From assembly GCA_016295545.1 (NCBI GenBank), contig JAEDLA010000032.1:1-9958 (forward strand): a DNA stretch of 9,958 nt, given 5' to 3'. The notes below the pieces were generated by a model. It did not search any database. It was given only the letters and a program-made list of their open reading frames with translations, and was not told the origin of the DNA. The translations under genes and the position numbers were made by a program. This DNA is from Oscillospiraceae bacterium (GTDB lineage: Bacteria > Bacillota > Clostridia > Oscillospirales > Ruminococcaceae). Below are positions 1 through 7,713 of this stretch, one piece after another (within the stretch, counting starts at the first letter, position 1; every line of letters starts with the position of its first letter).

Positions 1-150
1 GTCATAGCTGTCAAGAAGCTCCCTGACAGCCGGAGTGGGAGGATACGGATTTTCATTTGTGTTCAGCTTTATAATGTCGGAAAGCTTAGGCTGCTCGCCG
101 GGAGTGTAGGGCACAACCCGTCTTACATTTTTTTCCCATGAATTACTCAT
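1..150 (-). CDS. hisC: Histidinol-phosphate aminotransferase, N-terminal part (runs off the left edge)
   Basis: Only the first 50 codons are present. The translation begins MSNSWEKNVRRVVPYTPGEQ and continues to the segment KLNTNENPYPPTPAV. That pattern, a YxPGEQ stretch followed by KLNTNENPYPP, is the typical N-terminus of HisC, a PLP-dependent class I/II aminotransferase. HisC converts imidazole-acetol phosphate and glutamate to L-histidinol phosphate. The start ATG at 150-148 is supported by an AAGGAG ribosome site at 160-165, 9 bases upstream. The gene lies 46 bp after the hisD stop on the same strand, so it is very likely the next gene of the his operon. The PLP lysine and the rest of the fold lie outside the window. 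A related aminotransferase such as CobD is possible by sequence alone, but the his context makes HisC much the best call. Confidence 0.92.
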   Translation of the reverse strand, partial: MSNSWEKNVRRVVPYTPGEQPKLSDIIKLNTNENPYPPTPAVRELLDSYD

Positions 151-196
151 CTTATCTTACTCCTTATTTTGTATCAGGACGTGTTATCACTATCCA

Positions 197-1483
197 TTAA
201 TCCTCAAAACGAACCTTTATTGCATTTGCGTGAGCAGTAAGTCCCTCTCTCTCGGCAATAAGGACAATATCGTCCTTAGCTTCTGCAAGAGCCTCCTGAG
301 TGTAGTAAATGTAGCTTGACCGCTTTGTAAAGCTTGCTACGCCAAGAGGTGAGAAGAAACGTGCTGTACCGCTTGTGGGAAGAACATGGTTCGGACCTGC
401 ATAATAGTCACCCAGCGGCTCGGAAGCGTAGTGTCCAAGGAATATTGAACCTGCATTGTCAAGACTTCCTAAAAGCTCAAAGGGATTTTCCATAAGCACT
501 TCAAGGTGCTCAGGAGCTATAGCGTTTGCAAGCTCCACTGCACAGTGACGGCAGTCGGTGATAATAATTGCGCCGTAGTCCTCCAGTGACTTTGCAATAA
601 TATCCTTTCTTGAAAGATACTGCATCTGACGCTCTATCTCAGCAAGAGTTTCATCGGCTAATTTTTCGCTTGTTGTTACCATGATAGAGGAGGCAAGCAC
701 ATCATGCTCAGCCTGTGACATAAGGTCAGCGGCGGCAAACTTCGGATCAGCCGTCTCATCAGCAAGAACAAGTATCTCGCTGGGACCTGCTATCATATCA
801 ATATCAACAGTGCCGTACAGCAGCTTTTTCGCTGTTGCAACGTAGATATTTCCCGGTCCCACGATCTTGTCGCATTTCGGAATCTCCTCAGTACCGTAAG
901 CAAGAGCTGCAATTGCCTGAGCACCTCCTGCAAGGAATACTCTGTCAACTCCGCATACAGCAGCTGCCACAAGAATATCCTTATTGGGCGTGCCGTCTTT
1001 AAGAGGCGGAGTTATCATTACTATTTCCTTTACTCCGGCAATTTTAGCAGGAATCGCATTCATAAGAACGCTTGACGGATAAGCGGCTGTACCTCCGGGA
1101 ACGTAAAGTCCCACTCTTTCCAGTCCTCTGATACGCTGACCTAAAATAACACCGTTTTCCTTTGCATTGATAAAGCCCTGTTCACGCTGTCTGTTGTGGA
1201 AGTCTGCAATATTCTCCATAGCGTTGAGAAGGGCGTTTATCAGCTCCTCGTCAGCTTCATTAAGTGCGTCATTTATAACATCTCTTGGCACTTCGTAGTA
1301 TTCAGGCAGACTGCCGTCAAATTTCAGTGTATATCTTTTAACAGCTTCATCGCCGTTTTCCTTAACGTCATCGATTATTGCTGAAACAGTTTCTGCAACC
1401 TTTTTATTAGTCTCGCCGCTTCTTCTTTTCAGTTCGTCAAGGAAAGCCTTTTCATCAGTGCCGTTTGCATATATTTTCTTCAT
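197..1483 (-). CDS. hisD: Histidinol dehydrogenase
   Basis: This 428-residue protein has the usual length for HisD, the cytoplasmic zinc enzyme that oxidises L-histidinol to L-histidine in two NAD-dependent steps. The hallmark residues are visible at the expected places. The zinc ligands are Q257 and H260 (in SQAEHD), D359 (in PLGDYYAGPNH) and H418 (in EGLTAHAN). The catalytic pair is E325-H326 (in APEHLE). The NAD/substrate region around 127-135 (YVPGGTAAY) and the IVGPGNIYV stretch at 207-215 are also present. The ATG at 1483-1481 shares its A with the TAA stop of hisG (TAATG). A GAGGAG ribosome site sits inside the end of hisG, around 1492-1498, about 8 bases upstream, so translation is probably coupled to hisG. 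The protein is intact, with no missing residue. Confidence 0.98.
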   Translation of the reverse strand: MKKIYANGTDEKAFLDELKRRSGETNKKVAETVSAIIDDVKENGDEAVKRYTLKFDGSLPEYYEVPRDVINDALNEADEELINALLNAMENIADFHNRQREQGFINAKENGVILGQRIRGLERVGLYVPGGTAAYPSSVLMNAIPAKIAGVKEIVMITPPLKDGTPNKDILVAAAVCGVDRVFLAGGAQAIAALAYGTEEIPKCDKIVGPGNIYVATAKKLLYGTVDIDMIAGPSEILVLADETADPKFAAADLMSQAEHDVLASSIMVTTSEKLADETLAEIERQMQYLSRKDIIAKSLEDYGAIIITDCRHCAVELANAIAPEHLEVLMENPFELLGSLDNAGSIFLGHYASEPLGDYYAGPNHVLPTSGTARFFSPLGVASFTKRSSYIYYTQEALAEAKDDIVLIAEREGLTAHANAIKVRFED

Positions 1484-2112
1484 TACAGATTCTCCTCTAT
1501 TAATTTGATAAGGCTCTCTATTTCCTGATGTCTCATTTTAAGGCTTACTGTATTTGCTATCAGCCTTGCAGAAATAGGAGCTACGTCCTCTATAACCTCA
1601 AGTCCGTTTTCTTTCAGAGTTGTGCCTGTCTCTACTATATCAACGATTCCGTCAGCAAGCTCTAAAAGCGGCGCAAGCTCGACAGAGCCCTCGATTTTAA
1701 TTATATCAGCGTCCATATTTTTGGATTCAAAGAATGCTCTTGCCACATTGGGATATTTGGTGGCAATCGTCTTGATTCCGAAGCCGCTGTAGAAATCACA
1801 GCCTTTTTTTGCCGCAAGAGCAAATCTGCATTTACCGAAGCCTAAATCCACAAGCTCAAAGAACTTGCCGTTCATCTCCATAATCGTGTCCTTGCCCACA
1901 ACGCCCATATCGCATACACCATGTTCAACATAGGTGATAACATCGTTTGCCTTTGCAAGAACGACTTCAAGATTTGCGTCCGGTACAGGAAGAATAAGCT
2001 TTCTTCCCTTTTCACGGACTGCCGTACAGTCATAACCCAGCTTTTCAAGCAGTCCTACTGTATCCTTTTCAAGTCTGCCCTTTGTAAGAGCCATTCTTAT
2101 TGGTTTGCTCAT
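1483..2112 (-). CDS. hisG: ATP phosphoribosyltransferase, short-form catalytic subunit
   Basis: This enzyme catalyses the first committed step of histidine synthesis, ATP + PRPP to phosphoribosyl-ATP. At 209 residues it is the short HisG form, which lacks the C-terminal histidine-sensing domain of the long (about 300-residue) enzymes. The short form works only as a hetero-octamer with HisZ, and hisZ is encoded directly upstream. Visible motifs are the N-terminal ALTKGRLEKDT segment (8-18), the GVCDMGVVGKDTI segment (65-77) and the PRPP-binding loop DIVETGTTL (158-166), followed by the usual NGLEVIE. The start ATG at 2112-2110 overlaps the hisZ stop by one base. It is preceded by a strong GGAGGTG ribosome site at 2118-2124, 5 bases away. 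The gene is intact. Confidence 0.98.
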   Translation of the reverse strand: MSKPIRMALTKGRLEKDTVGLLEKLGYDCTAVREKGRKLILPVPDANLEVVLAKANDVITYVEHGVCDMGVVGKDTIMEMNGKFFELVDLGFGKCRFALAAKKGCDFYSGFGIKTIATKYPNVARAFFESKNMDADIIKIEGSVELAPLLELADGIVDIVETGTTLKENGLEVIEDVAPISARLIANTVSLKMRHQEIESLIKLIEENL

Positions 2113-3314
2113 TACAGCACCTCCGTTGAATTATCGTTTTCTCCGCCGATAATCATTACTTTGGGGATTCCCTTTTCCTTTGCATAATCCCTGACTGTTT
2201 CAAGGTCATCGAAAAGAGCGTTTTCCACAACAGCTCCCTCGTCTCTCAGCTTCTGAGCCGCCTTGAATGCGTCAGCTTCATAGCCGGATTCAGCATAGAC
2301 TATCACATCAGCGCAGGGCAGCACACTTATTTCGCCGCTCTTTGCAAGAACCTTTGCAACAGCGTCAACGTTGACAGCAAATCCGATTGCCGGAACATCA
2401 TAGCCAAATTCAGAAATAAGCTTGTCATAGCGTCCGCCGGAAATCACTTCTCTGCCGTGTCCCTGTAAATATCCCTTGATTATGATTCCGGTGTAGTAGT
2501 CAGTCTTGTTTACAAGTCCGAAATCAACAGTAATCTCGCCGTCACTGCCGCATATTTCCGCAGCGTCAGTGTAGACAGCCTTCAGTTCTTCAAGAATGCC
2601 TGAAATTTTCTCGTCAGGCATAAGCTGCTGAGCCTTTTCAAACACCTCAGCACCGCCGAAAAGTCCCGGCAGCTTTTTCAGTGCGATTATTGCAGGACTG
2701 TTTCCCAGAGAATCAAGGAGGTCGTTCAGGGCAGGGAAATTCTTCGTCTCAATAAGACCTCTTATCTGCTCCTTAACATCGGCGGAAATTTCAAGCCGGC
2801 TTACAAGCTCCTTGAAAATGCCGATATGTCCCAGTTCAAGAGAAAACTTCATTCCGAAGCTTTTCAGTGAGCTTATTGCAGTTGAGATGACCTCTAAATC
2901 TGCAATTTTCAGCTGTGAACCGATAAGCTCTATGCCGGTCTGAGCAATTTCGTCGCTGCGTCCTCTTAGTGCAGGCTCTGTACGGTAGACCGTCTGATTG
3001 TAATATATCCTCAGCGGCAGCATAGCGTCCTTTAATCTTGTTGCCACCACTCTTGCAATAGGCATGGTTGAATCGGGACGAAGCACAAGCAGTCTGCCTT
3101 TTCCGTCAGTGAGCTTGTAAAGATTCTCCTGAGGAAAATAATGTGAATTAAGACTGAAAACATCATAAAATTCCAGTCCGGGAGTAATCATTTCGCAGTA
3201 TCCTCTGCTTTTGAACAGCTTGTGCAGCGAACATTCTATATTTCGTCTGACAATGCACTCCTCCAGGAGCAGATCCTTAGTGCCCTCAGGAGTAATAAGG
3301 TCATATTTTTTCAT
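2112..3314 (-). CDS. hisZ: ATP phosphoribosyltransferase regulatory subunit (HisRS-like)
   Basis: HisZ is a paralogue of histidyl-tRNA synthetase that no longer charges tRNA. It pairs with short HisG, is needed for full activity and carries the histidine feedback site. The protein has the class II synthetase core: the segment LRPDSTMPIARV (79-90), the motif-2-like YYNQTVYRTEPALRGRSDEIAQ (104-125), the histidine-A-like SGGRYDKL (292-299) and a motif-3-like AIGFAVNVDAV (309-319). The segment LRPDSTMPIARV is typical of HisZ, where true synthetases have LRPEGT. I chose the ATG at 3314-3312, giving 400 residues. It follows a GGAGGT ribosome site, and MKKYDLITPEGTKDLL matches the family N-terminus. 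An in-frame ATG 17 codons upstream (3365) lies inside the promoter. The C-terminal 70 residues look like a remnant of the synthetase anticodon-binding domain. First gene of the his operon; position and short hisG next door argue strongly against hisS. Confidence 0.96.
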   Translation of the reverse strand: MKKYDLITPEGTKDLLLEECIVRRNIECSLHKLFKSRGYCEMITPGLEFYDVFSLNSHYFPQENLYKLTDGKGRLLVLRPDSTMPIARVVATRLKDAMLPLRIYYNQTVYRTEPALRGRSDEIAQTGIELIGSQLKIADLEVISTAISSLKSFGMKFSLELGHIGIFKELVSRLEISADVKEQIRGLIETKNFPALNDLLDSLGNSPAIIALKKLPGLFGGAEVFEKAQQLMPDEKISGILEELKAVYTDAAEICGSDGEITVDFGLVNKTDYYTGIIIKGYLQGHGREVISGGRYDKLISEFGYDVPAIGFAVNVDAVAKVLAKSGEISVLPCADVIVYAESGYEADAFKAAQKLRDEGAVVENALFDDLETVRDYAKEKGIPKVMIIGGENDNSTEVL

Positions 3315-3318
3315 AAAT

Positions 3319-3324
3319 ACCTCC
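3319..3324 (-). promoter_or_regulatory. Ribosome binding site that fixes the hisZ start
   Basis: Read on the minus strand this is GGAGGT, a strong Shine-Dalgarno match, 4-5 bases before the ATG at 3314. It decides between two in-frame starts. The upstream ATG at 3365 has no comparable site and would fall upstream of the predicted transcription start. Confidence 0.85.
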
Positions 3325-3334
3325 GGTTTATACT

Positions 3335-3346
3335 TTAGCGTGCTAA
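3335..3346. promoter_or_regulatory. 12-bp perfect palindrome, candidate his operator
   Basis: The sequence is TTAGC-GT-GCTAA, a 5+2+5 inverted repeat. It lies just downstream of the predicted transcription start (about 3350) and upstream of the hisZ ribosome site, which is a classic position for a repressor operator. Clostridia and Bacilli often carry a TrpR-like YerC/HisR protein proposed to control his genes, and that is a possible ligand, but I cannot confirm it from this window. The 12-base arrangement is too small for a T-box or attenuator. It is not a CIRCE element, because that needs a GAGTGCTAA partner nine bases away. Confidence 0.5.
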
Positions 3347-3371
3347 TATGATAACATGATAACATATTAAC
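3342..3371. repeat. Inverted repeat and tandem 8-bp repeat overlapping the his -10 region
   Basis: The arms GCTAATATG (3342-3350) and CATATTAAC (3363-3371) are inverted repeats of 9 bp with one mismatch, separated by 12 bp. Inside them the 8-bp unit ATGATAAC occurs twice head to tail (3348-3355 and 3356-3363), which creates two TATCAT -10-like hexamers eight bases apart on the minus strand. The inner arm also shares bases with the palindrome at 3335-3346. This could be a binding site for a dimeric regulator covering the -10 box, or simply AT-rich promoter sequence. Confidence 0.45.
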
Positions 3372-3384
3372 ACAACAAAGTCAA
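3356..3384 (-). promoter_or_regulatory. Sigma-A-type promoter for hisZGDC
   Basis: On the minus strand there is a -35 hexamer TTGACT (3379-3384, 5 of 6 to consensus), a 17-base spacer and a -10 hexamer TATCAT (3356-3361). A TG one base before the -10 makes it an extended -10. The expected transcription start is near 3350, giving a leader of about 36 bases. The -35 box begins two bases beyond the polC stop, so the promoter fills the whole polC-hisZ gap. There is no space for a T-box or leader-peptide attenuator. Confidence 0.8.
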
Positions 3385-3385
3385 G

Positions 3386-6300
3386 TTAAAAGAACGACAT
3401 TTGTGAAGAATCAGGCAAATCGCCTAAAGCTCCCATGTTTTTAAGCAGTTCTATTGTTGTTTTTGACGCACCGCTCATGGACTGGAATTCCTCGACAGAG
3501 ATAAATCCGCCTTTCTGAGCAGTCTCATATATGGCAGCAGCAGCACTTTCTCCAACACCTCCGATTGCAGCAAAGGGAATCCTTATCTTACCGTCCTCCA
3601 GCAGATATCTGGAAGCGTGGGACTTGTAAAGGTCAACGGGCAGGAATTCATATCCTCTTGAAAGCATTTCATTGGTGATAAGGAGAATATCATAAAGGTC
3701 ACTTTCCTTTTTAGTCCGGTCGTTGCCCAGCTCTTTCAGCTCCTCTATCCTTGCACGAACAGCAGCTTTTCCCTTAACGGCAAGGTCTGCATCAAAATCC
3801 TCACCTCTTACGGTAAAGTAGGTTGCATAGAATTCAAGAGGTCTGTACAGCTTGAACCAGCCCAGCTTAATCGCTGCAATAACGTATGCCGCAGCATGAG
3901 CCTTCGGGAACATATACTTGATTTTCAGACAGCTTTCAATATACCAGTCCGGCACATCATGGCTTTTCAGCATTTCAATTATCTCCGGAGTAAACTGCTT
4001 GGGTGCTTTTCCCTTACGAGTCCATTCCATTATCTGGAAAGCCTGCTTCGGAGGAACTCCCTTATACAGCAGATATGTCATAATGCTGTCACGGGTTCCT
4101 ATAACCTCAGAAATAGTGCAGGTGCCGTTATCAATAAGGTCTTTGGCATTTCCAAGCCATACGTCCGTACCGTGAGAAAGTCCGGAAATCTGGAGGAAGT
4201 CGCTGAATTTTGTGGGTTTAGCGTCAAGAAGCATCTGAATTGTAAAGCCTGTACCCATTTCAGGAATGCCAAGACTGCCTGTCTGACAGTAAATTTCCTC
4301 CGGTGTAACTCCCAGCGCCTCAGCATTTGTACACATTCTGATAACCTCCGGATCAGAGGTCGGAACATCCTTGATTTTTATTCCGGTCAGGTCTTCAAGG
4401 TGCTTGTAAAGAGTAGGTACAACGTGTCCCAGCTCGTCAAGCTTGAGAATAGTGTCGTGGAGTGAGTTAAACGTAAAATGGGTTGTGATTATTTCAGAAT
4501 CAGCAGAATCAGCCGGATGCTGAACAGGCGTAAAGTCGTAAACATCATAATCTGACGGAACAACTACCATTCCGCCCGGATGCTGACCGGTAGTTTTTTT
4601 GATTCCGGTACAGCCGATTGCAAGACGGTTCATTTCCGCATTATTCAGGGTGATTCCATTTTCCTCGCAGTATTTTTTCACATAGCCGTAAGCAGTTTTA
4701 TCCGCAAGAACAGAGATAGTTCCCGCCTTGAAAACGTTTTTGATGCCGAAAAGCTTCTCTGTATAGCGGTGAGCGTAGAACTGGTATTCATCAGAGAAGT
4801 TAAGGTCGATATCAGGAGCTTTATCGCCGTCAAAGCCAAGAAAAGTCTCAAAAGGAATATCATGTCCGTCACGTAGCATATCAGTTCCGCAGTCGGGACA
4901 GTTTTTCTGAGGCAGGTCAAAGCCTGAGCCGTACACTCCGTCAAGCAGAAATTCGCTGTGCTTGCATTTGGGACAGACATAATGGGGGGGAAGCGGATTT
5001 ACCTCAGAGATTCCAGCCATATTCGCAACAAAGGACGAGCCGACTGAACCTCGTGAGCCTACAAGATAGCCGTTTTCAACAGAGTTCCATACAAGTTTCT
5101 GTGCGATAATGTAAAGAACGGAGAAGCCGTGCTTGATAATAGAGGAAAGCTCTCGGTCAAGACGCTTTTCAACAAGCTCCGGCAGCGGATCACCGTAAAT
5201 CTCCTTTGCCTTGTCGTTTGTGATTTTAGTAAGCTCCTCCTCCGCACCGTCAATGGTCGGAGTAAATGTTCCTTTCGGAATCGGACGGACATTTTCTATC
5301 ATGTCGGCTATCATATTTGTATTTGTTATGACAACCTCTTTTGCCTTGTCCTCGCCCAGATATTCAAACTCCGCAAGCATTTCTTCGGTAGTCCTGAAAT
5401 ATAGCGGCGGCTGGAATTCAGCGTCCTTGAAGCCCATGCTTGCAAGAAGTATCTTACGGAAAACAGCGTCCTTCGGATCGATAAAGTGAACGTCGCAGGT
5501 TGCGCAGACAGGGATATTCAGCTTTTCTCCCAGTTCAACTATGCGGCGGTTATACTGCTCCAGCTCCTCAAAATTTTCAGCAATTCCCTCACGTATCATA
5601 AATTCGTTATTGGAAACAGGCTGAATTTCAAGATAGTCATAGAATTTTGCAAGCTTTTCTATTTCCTTTTCAGACTTGTTGTCCACCATTGCCCTGAAAA
5701 GCTCTCCCGATTCACAGGCGCTGCCGAAAATAAGTCCCTCACGGTGCTCCTGCAGAACAGACTTGGGGATAAGCGGTCTTTTATAGAAATATTTCAGGTG
5801 ACTGTAGGACACAAGGCGATACAGATTTTTCAGTCCTGCCTGACTGCGGACGAGAATTATCTGGTGATAGGATTTCAGCTTTTTCACGTCAATTGAACCT
5901 GACTTTGTATTCAGCTCGTCAAGAGTTTCAAGCTTTTGATCCTTGATAAGGCGATTCACAAGCTCGATATAAATTTTCGCCAGCATAAGAGCGTCATCGG
6001 AGGCTCTGTGGTGGTCAAATTTGCCCAGTTTAAGCTGTTTTGCCACCTGGTCAAGCTTATGGTGTCCCATTTCCGGCAGCATACACTGACAAAGCACAAG
6101 AGTGTCAATCCAGTTATATCTGAAATCAAGGCTGTGCCTTTTAACTACCTCATTTATGAATGATGTATCAAAATTTGCGTTATGTGCCGCAAGCACAGGA
6201 TTTTCTCCGCAGAAATTCATAAACAGCTGCACAGCCTCCTTTTCATAGGGAGCATCTGCAACCATTTCATCGGTTATTCCGGTCAGATTAGTTATTCTTT

Positions 6301-7711
6301 CAGGTATATGGCGGCCGGGATTAACCATGGTGTTAAAGCTGTCCACGACCTGCATATTTCTCAGCTTTACAGCGCCTATTTCCGTAAGCCTGTCCTTTGA
6401 GCAGCTAAGTCCGGTAGTTTCCACGTCAAAAATGATTATCTCATCATATATACTTCTGCTGTCAGGATTTTTCAGCACCTTTGGGCGGTCAAGATCGTTT
6501 ACAACATAGGCTTCGCAGCCATAGATGACTTTCAGTCCCTTTGGCTGATTATACATTGCGTCAGGAAAAGCCTGAACAACTCCGTGATCTGTGATAGCCA
6601 TTGCCTGATGTCCCCATGATGCCGCCCTGTTCAGAAGTGTTACAGCGTCAGTAACTGCGTCCATAGCGGACATATTCGTATGGCAGTGAAGCTCAACACG
6701 TTTTTCCGGGTAGTTATCAGTCTTGGGAATTCTCTTAACCTTTATAATCGACTGGGGAGACAGAACAAAATCCCTTGCGTATGTATCAAATTCCACTTTG
6801 CCGTACACAAGGAGAGTAGTACCGTTTTTCACAGAGCCTAATTTCATTTTTTCTATCTCATCGTTTTTGCCGAAGATTTTCAGCTTCAGTGAACCGCTGT
6901 AGTCGGTGATATCAAAGGTAACAACAGTTTTTTCGTTGCGAAGCTCCTTTGTCTCAGAGGCAAAAACGTCTCCCACCACAACAAGCTTCTGACCGAGACA
7001 GCTGATGGCTTCGGAGATTGCCACAGGCTTCTCACGTATTGCCTTGCCTTTCAGTATTTCAGCTGATTCGCCGTCAAATTCAGTGTTGAGAGAGCCGATA
7101 TCAATTGATTCCGTTGGCGTAACCGCAGCAATTTCCTCCTGTTTAAGCTCCTCCGGAGTTTTAGAGGGTATAAACTGGTCGCTGTAGTCGGGAAGCTCCG
7201 CAGCCATTCTTTCAAGCATTTCATCATACTCCGCTGATGAAACAGAAGCCCCCCCGTCAAGGATAACCTTGATTTTTACTCCGAACTGATTATATATCAG
7301 CTGGGATAATTTACGGCAGAAATCGGCTTTTTCAAGAATATCCCTGCCGCCGTGACCAAGCCTTATTTCCAGAGTATCCTCGCTGAGATGCGCCTCCGCA
7401 CCGTCAAGAAAGCCGTTGACGACTGAAACATCACGTTTCAGCAGCTGTATCAGTGGTTCATAGCAGTTCATGCCGAAAAGCTCAGGGGAATAGCGGCAGA
7501 AAAGCCTGATCTGCTCCACATTGACTGCACTTTCAACAGCTTTTTCAAAGGTGAAAATATCCTCCGCCGGAATAACTGACTGAAAAAGGGCAAAAAAGGA
7601 TATATGTTCAAGCTTTTCGCTGTAGGTCAGCTTAAAGATTTCTCCGTCCCTGACAGAATCGGGAATTTCAGCATTGAAGTCCTTTAAAAATTCAGAAATT
7701 TTAACATTCAT
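3386..7711 (-). CDS. polC: DNA polymerase III alpha subunit, Gram-positive PolC type
   Basis: This is the replicative chromosomal DNA polymerase of low-GC Gram-positives. The 1441 residues match the family length (about 1437 in Bacillus). In order: an N-terminal domain (about 1-220), an OB fold (about 240-330) and a PHP domain begun by LHCHTNMSAMD (341-351). The PHP domain is interrupted by a DEDDh 3'-5' proofreading exonuclease with FDVETTGLS (428-436; D429, E431), NANFD (511-515) and HRASDD (568-573). PHP resumes to CDVHFID (739-745). The polymerase core has a zinc knuckle (C913, C916, C938, C941), the catalytic aspartates D967 and D969 in PDIDLNFS, and QHPGGMV (1043-1049). The last five residues, QMSFF, fit the beta-clamp binding motif. 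The ATG is 2 bases after the ispG stop, with an unusually distant Shine-Dalgarno. All catalytic residues are present. Confidence 0.99.
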   Translation of the reverse strand: MNVKISEFLKDFNAEIPDSVRDGEIFKLTYSEKLEHISFFALFQSVIPAEDIFTFEKAVESAVNVEQIRLFCRYSPELFGMNCYEPLIQLLKRDVSVVNGFLDGAEAHLSEDTLEIRLGHGGRDILEKADFCRKLSQLIYNQFGVKIKVILDGGASVSSAEYDEMLERMAAELPDYSDQFIPSKTPEELKQEEIAAVTPTESIDIGSLNTEFDGESAEILKGKAIREKPVAISEAISCLGQKLVVVGDVFASETKELRNEKTVVTFDITDYSGSLKLKIFGKNDEIEKMKLGSVKNGTTLLVYGKVEFDTYARDFVLSPQSIIKVKRIPKTDNYPEKRVELHCHTNMSAMDAVTDAVTLLNRAASWGHQAMAITDHGVVQAFPDAMYNQPKGLKVIYGCEAYVVNDLDRPKVLKNPDSRSIYDEIIIFDVETTGLSCSKDRLTEIGAVKLRNMQVVDSFNTMVNPGRHIPERITNLTGITDEMVADAPYEKEAVQLFMNFCGENPVLAAHNANFDTSFINEVVKRHSLDFRYNWIDTLVLCQCMLPEMGHHKLDQVAKQLKLGKFDHHRASDDALMLAKIYIELVNRLIKDQKLETLDELNTKSGSIDVKKLKSYHQIILVRSQAGLKNLYRLVSYSHLKYFYKRPLIPKSVLQEHREGLIFGSACESGELFRAMVDNKSEKEIEKLAKFYDYLEIQPVSNNEFMIREGIAENFEELEQYNRRIVELGEKLNIPVCATCDVHFIDPKDAVFRKILLASMGFKDAEFQPPLYFRTTEEMLAEFEYLGEDKAKEVVITNTNMIADMIENVRPIPKGTFTPTIDGAEEELTKITNDKAKEIYGDPLPELVEKRLDRELSSIIKHGFSVLYIIAQKLVWNSVENGYLVGSRGSVGSSFVANMAGISEVNPLPPHYVCPKCKHSEFLLDGVYGSGFDLPQKNCPDCGTDMLRDGHDIPFETFLGFDGDKAPDIDLNFSDEYQFYAHRYTEKLFGIKNVFKAGTISVLADKTAYGYVKKYCEENGITLNNAEMNRLAIGCTGIKKTTGQHPGGMVVVPSDYDVYDFTPVQHPADSADSEIITTHFTFNSLHDTILKLDELGHVVPTLYKHLEDLTGIKIKDVPTSDPEVIRMCTNAEALGVTPEEIYCQTGSLGIPEMGTGFTIQMLLDAKPTKFSDFLQISGLSHGTDVWLGNAKDLIDNGTCTISEVIGTRDSIMTYLLYKGVPPKQAFQIMEWTRKGKAPKQFTPEIIEMLKSHDVPDWYIESCLKIKYMFPKAHAAAYVIAAIKLGWFKLYRPLEFYATYFTVRGEDFDADLAVKGKAAVRARIEELKELGNDRTKKESDLYDILLITNEMLSRGYEFLPVDLYKSHASRYLLEDGKIRIPFAAIGGVGESAAAAIYETAQKGGFISVEEFQSMSGASKTTIELLKNMGALGDLPDSSQMSFF

Positions 7712-7713
7712 AT

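Noticed and set aside
1804..1810. A7 slippery run in hisG (and a similar A7 at 4594-4600 in polC) as a programmed frameshift site
   Set aside because: Both genes are full length in frame 0 with family-typical ends. I did not identify a stimulatory structure or a sensible alternative product.
3335..3346. CIRCE (HrcA) element, suggested by the TTAGCAC string on the minus strand
   Set aside because: CIRCE needs TTAGCACTC, a nine-base spacer and GAGTGCTAA. Here the half-site runs straight into GCTAA with no such partner.
3315..3365. N-terminal 17-codon extension of HisZ starting at 3365
   Set aside because: The ATG lies upstream of the predicted transcription start, has no ribosome site, and the extension does not resemble HisZ. 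The ATG at 3314 has GGAGGT and a family-like N-terminus.
3896..4465. 189-codon open frame on the plus strand inside polC
   Set aside because: It lies entirely antisense to the conserved polymerase core of PolC, has no recognisable domain, and low-complexity codon complementarity explains it. The same applies to the other plus-strand frames across the window.
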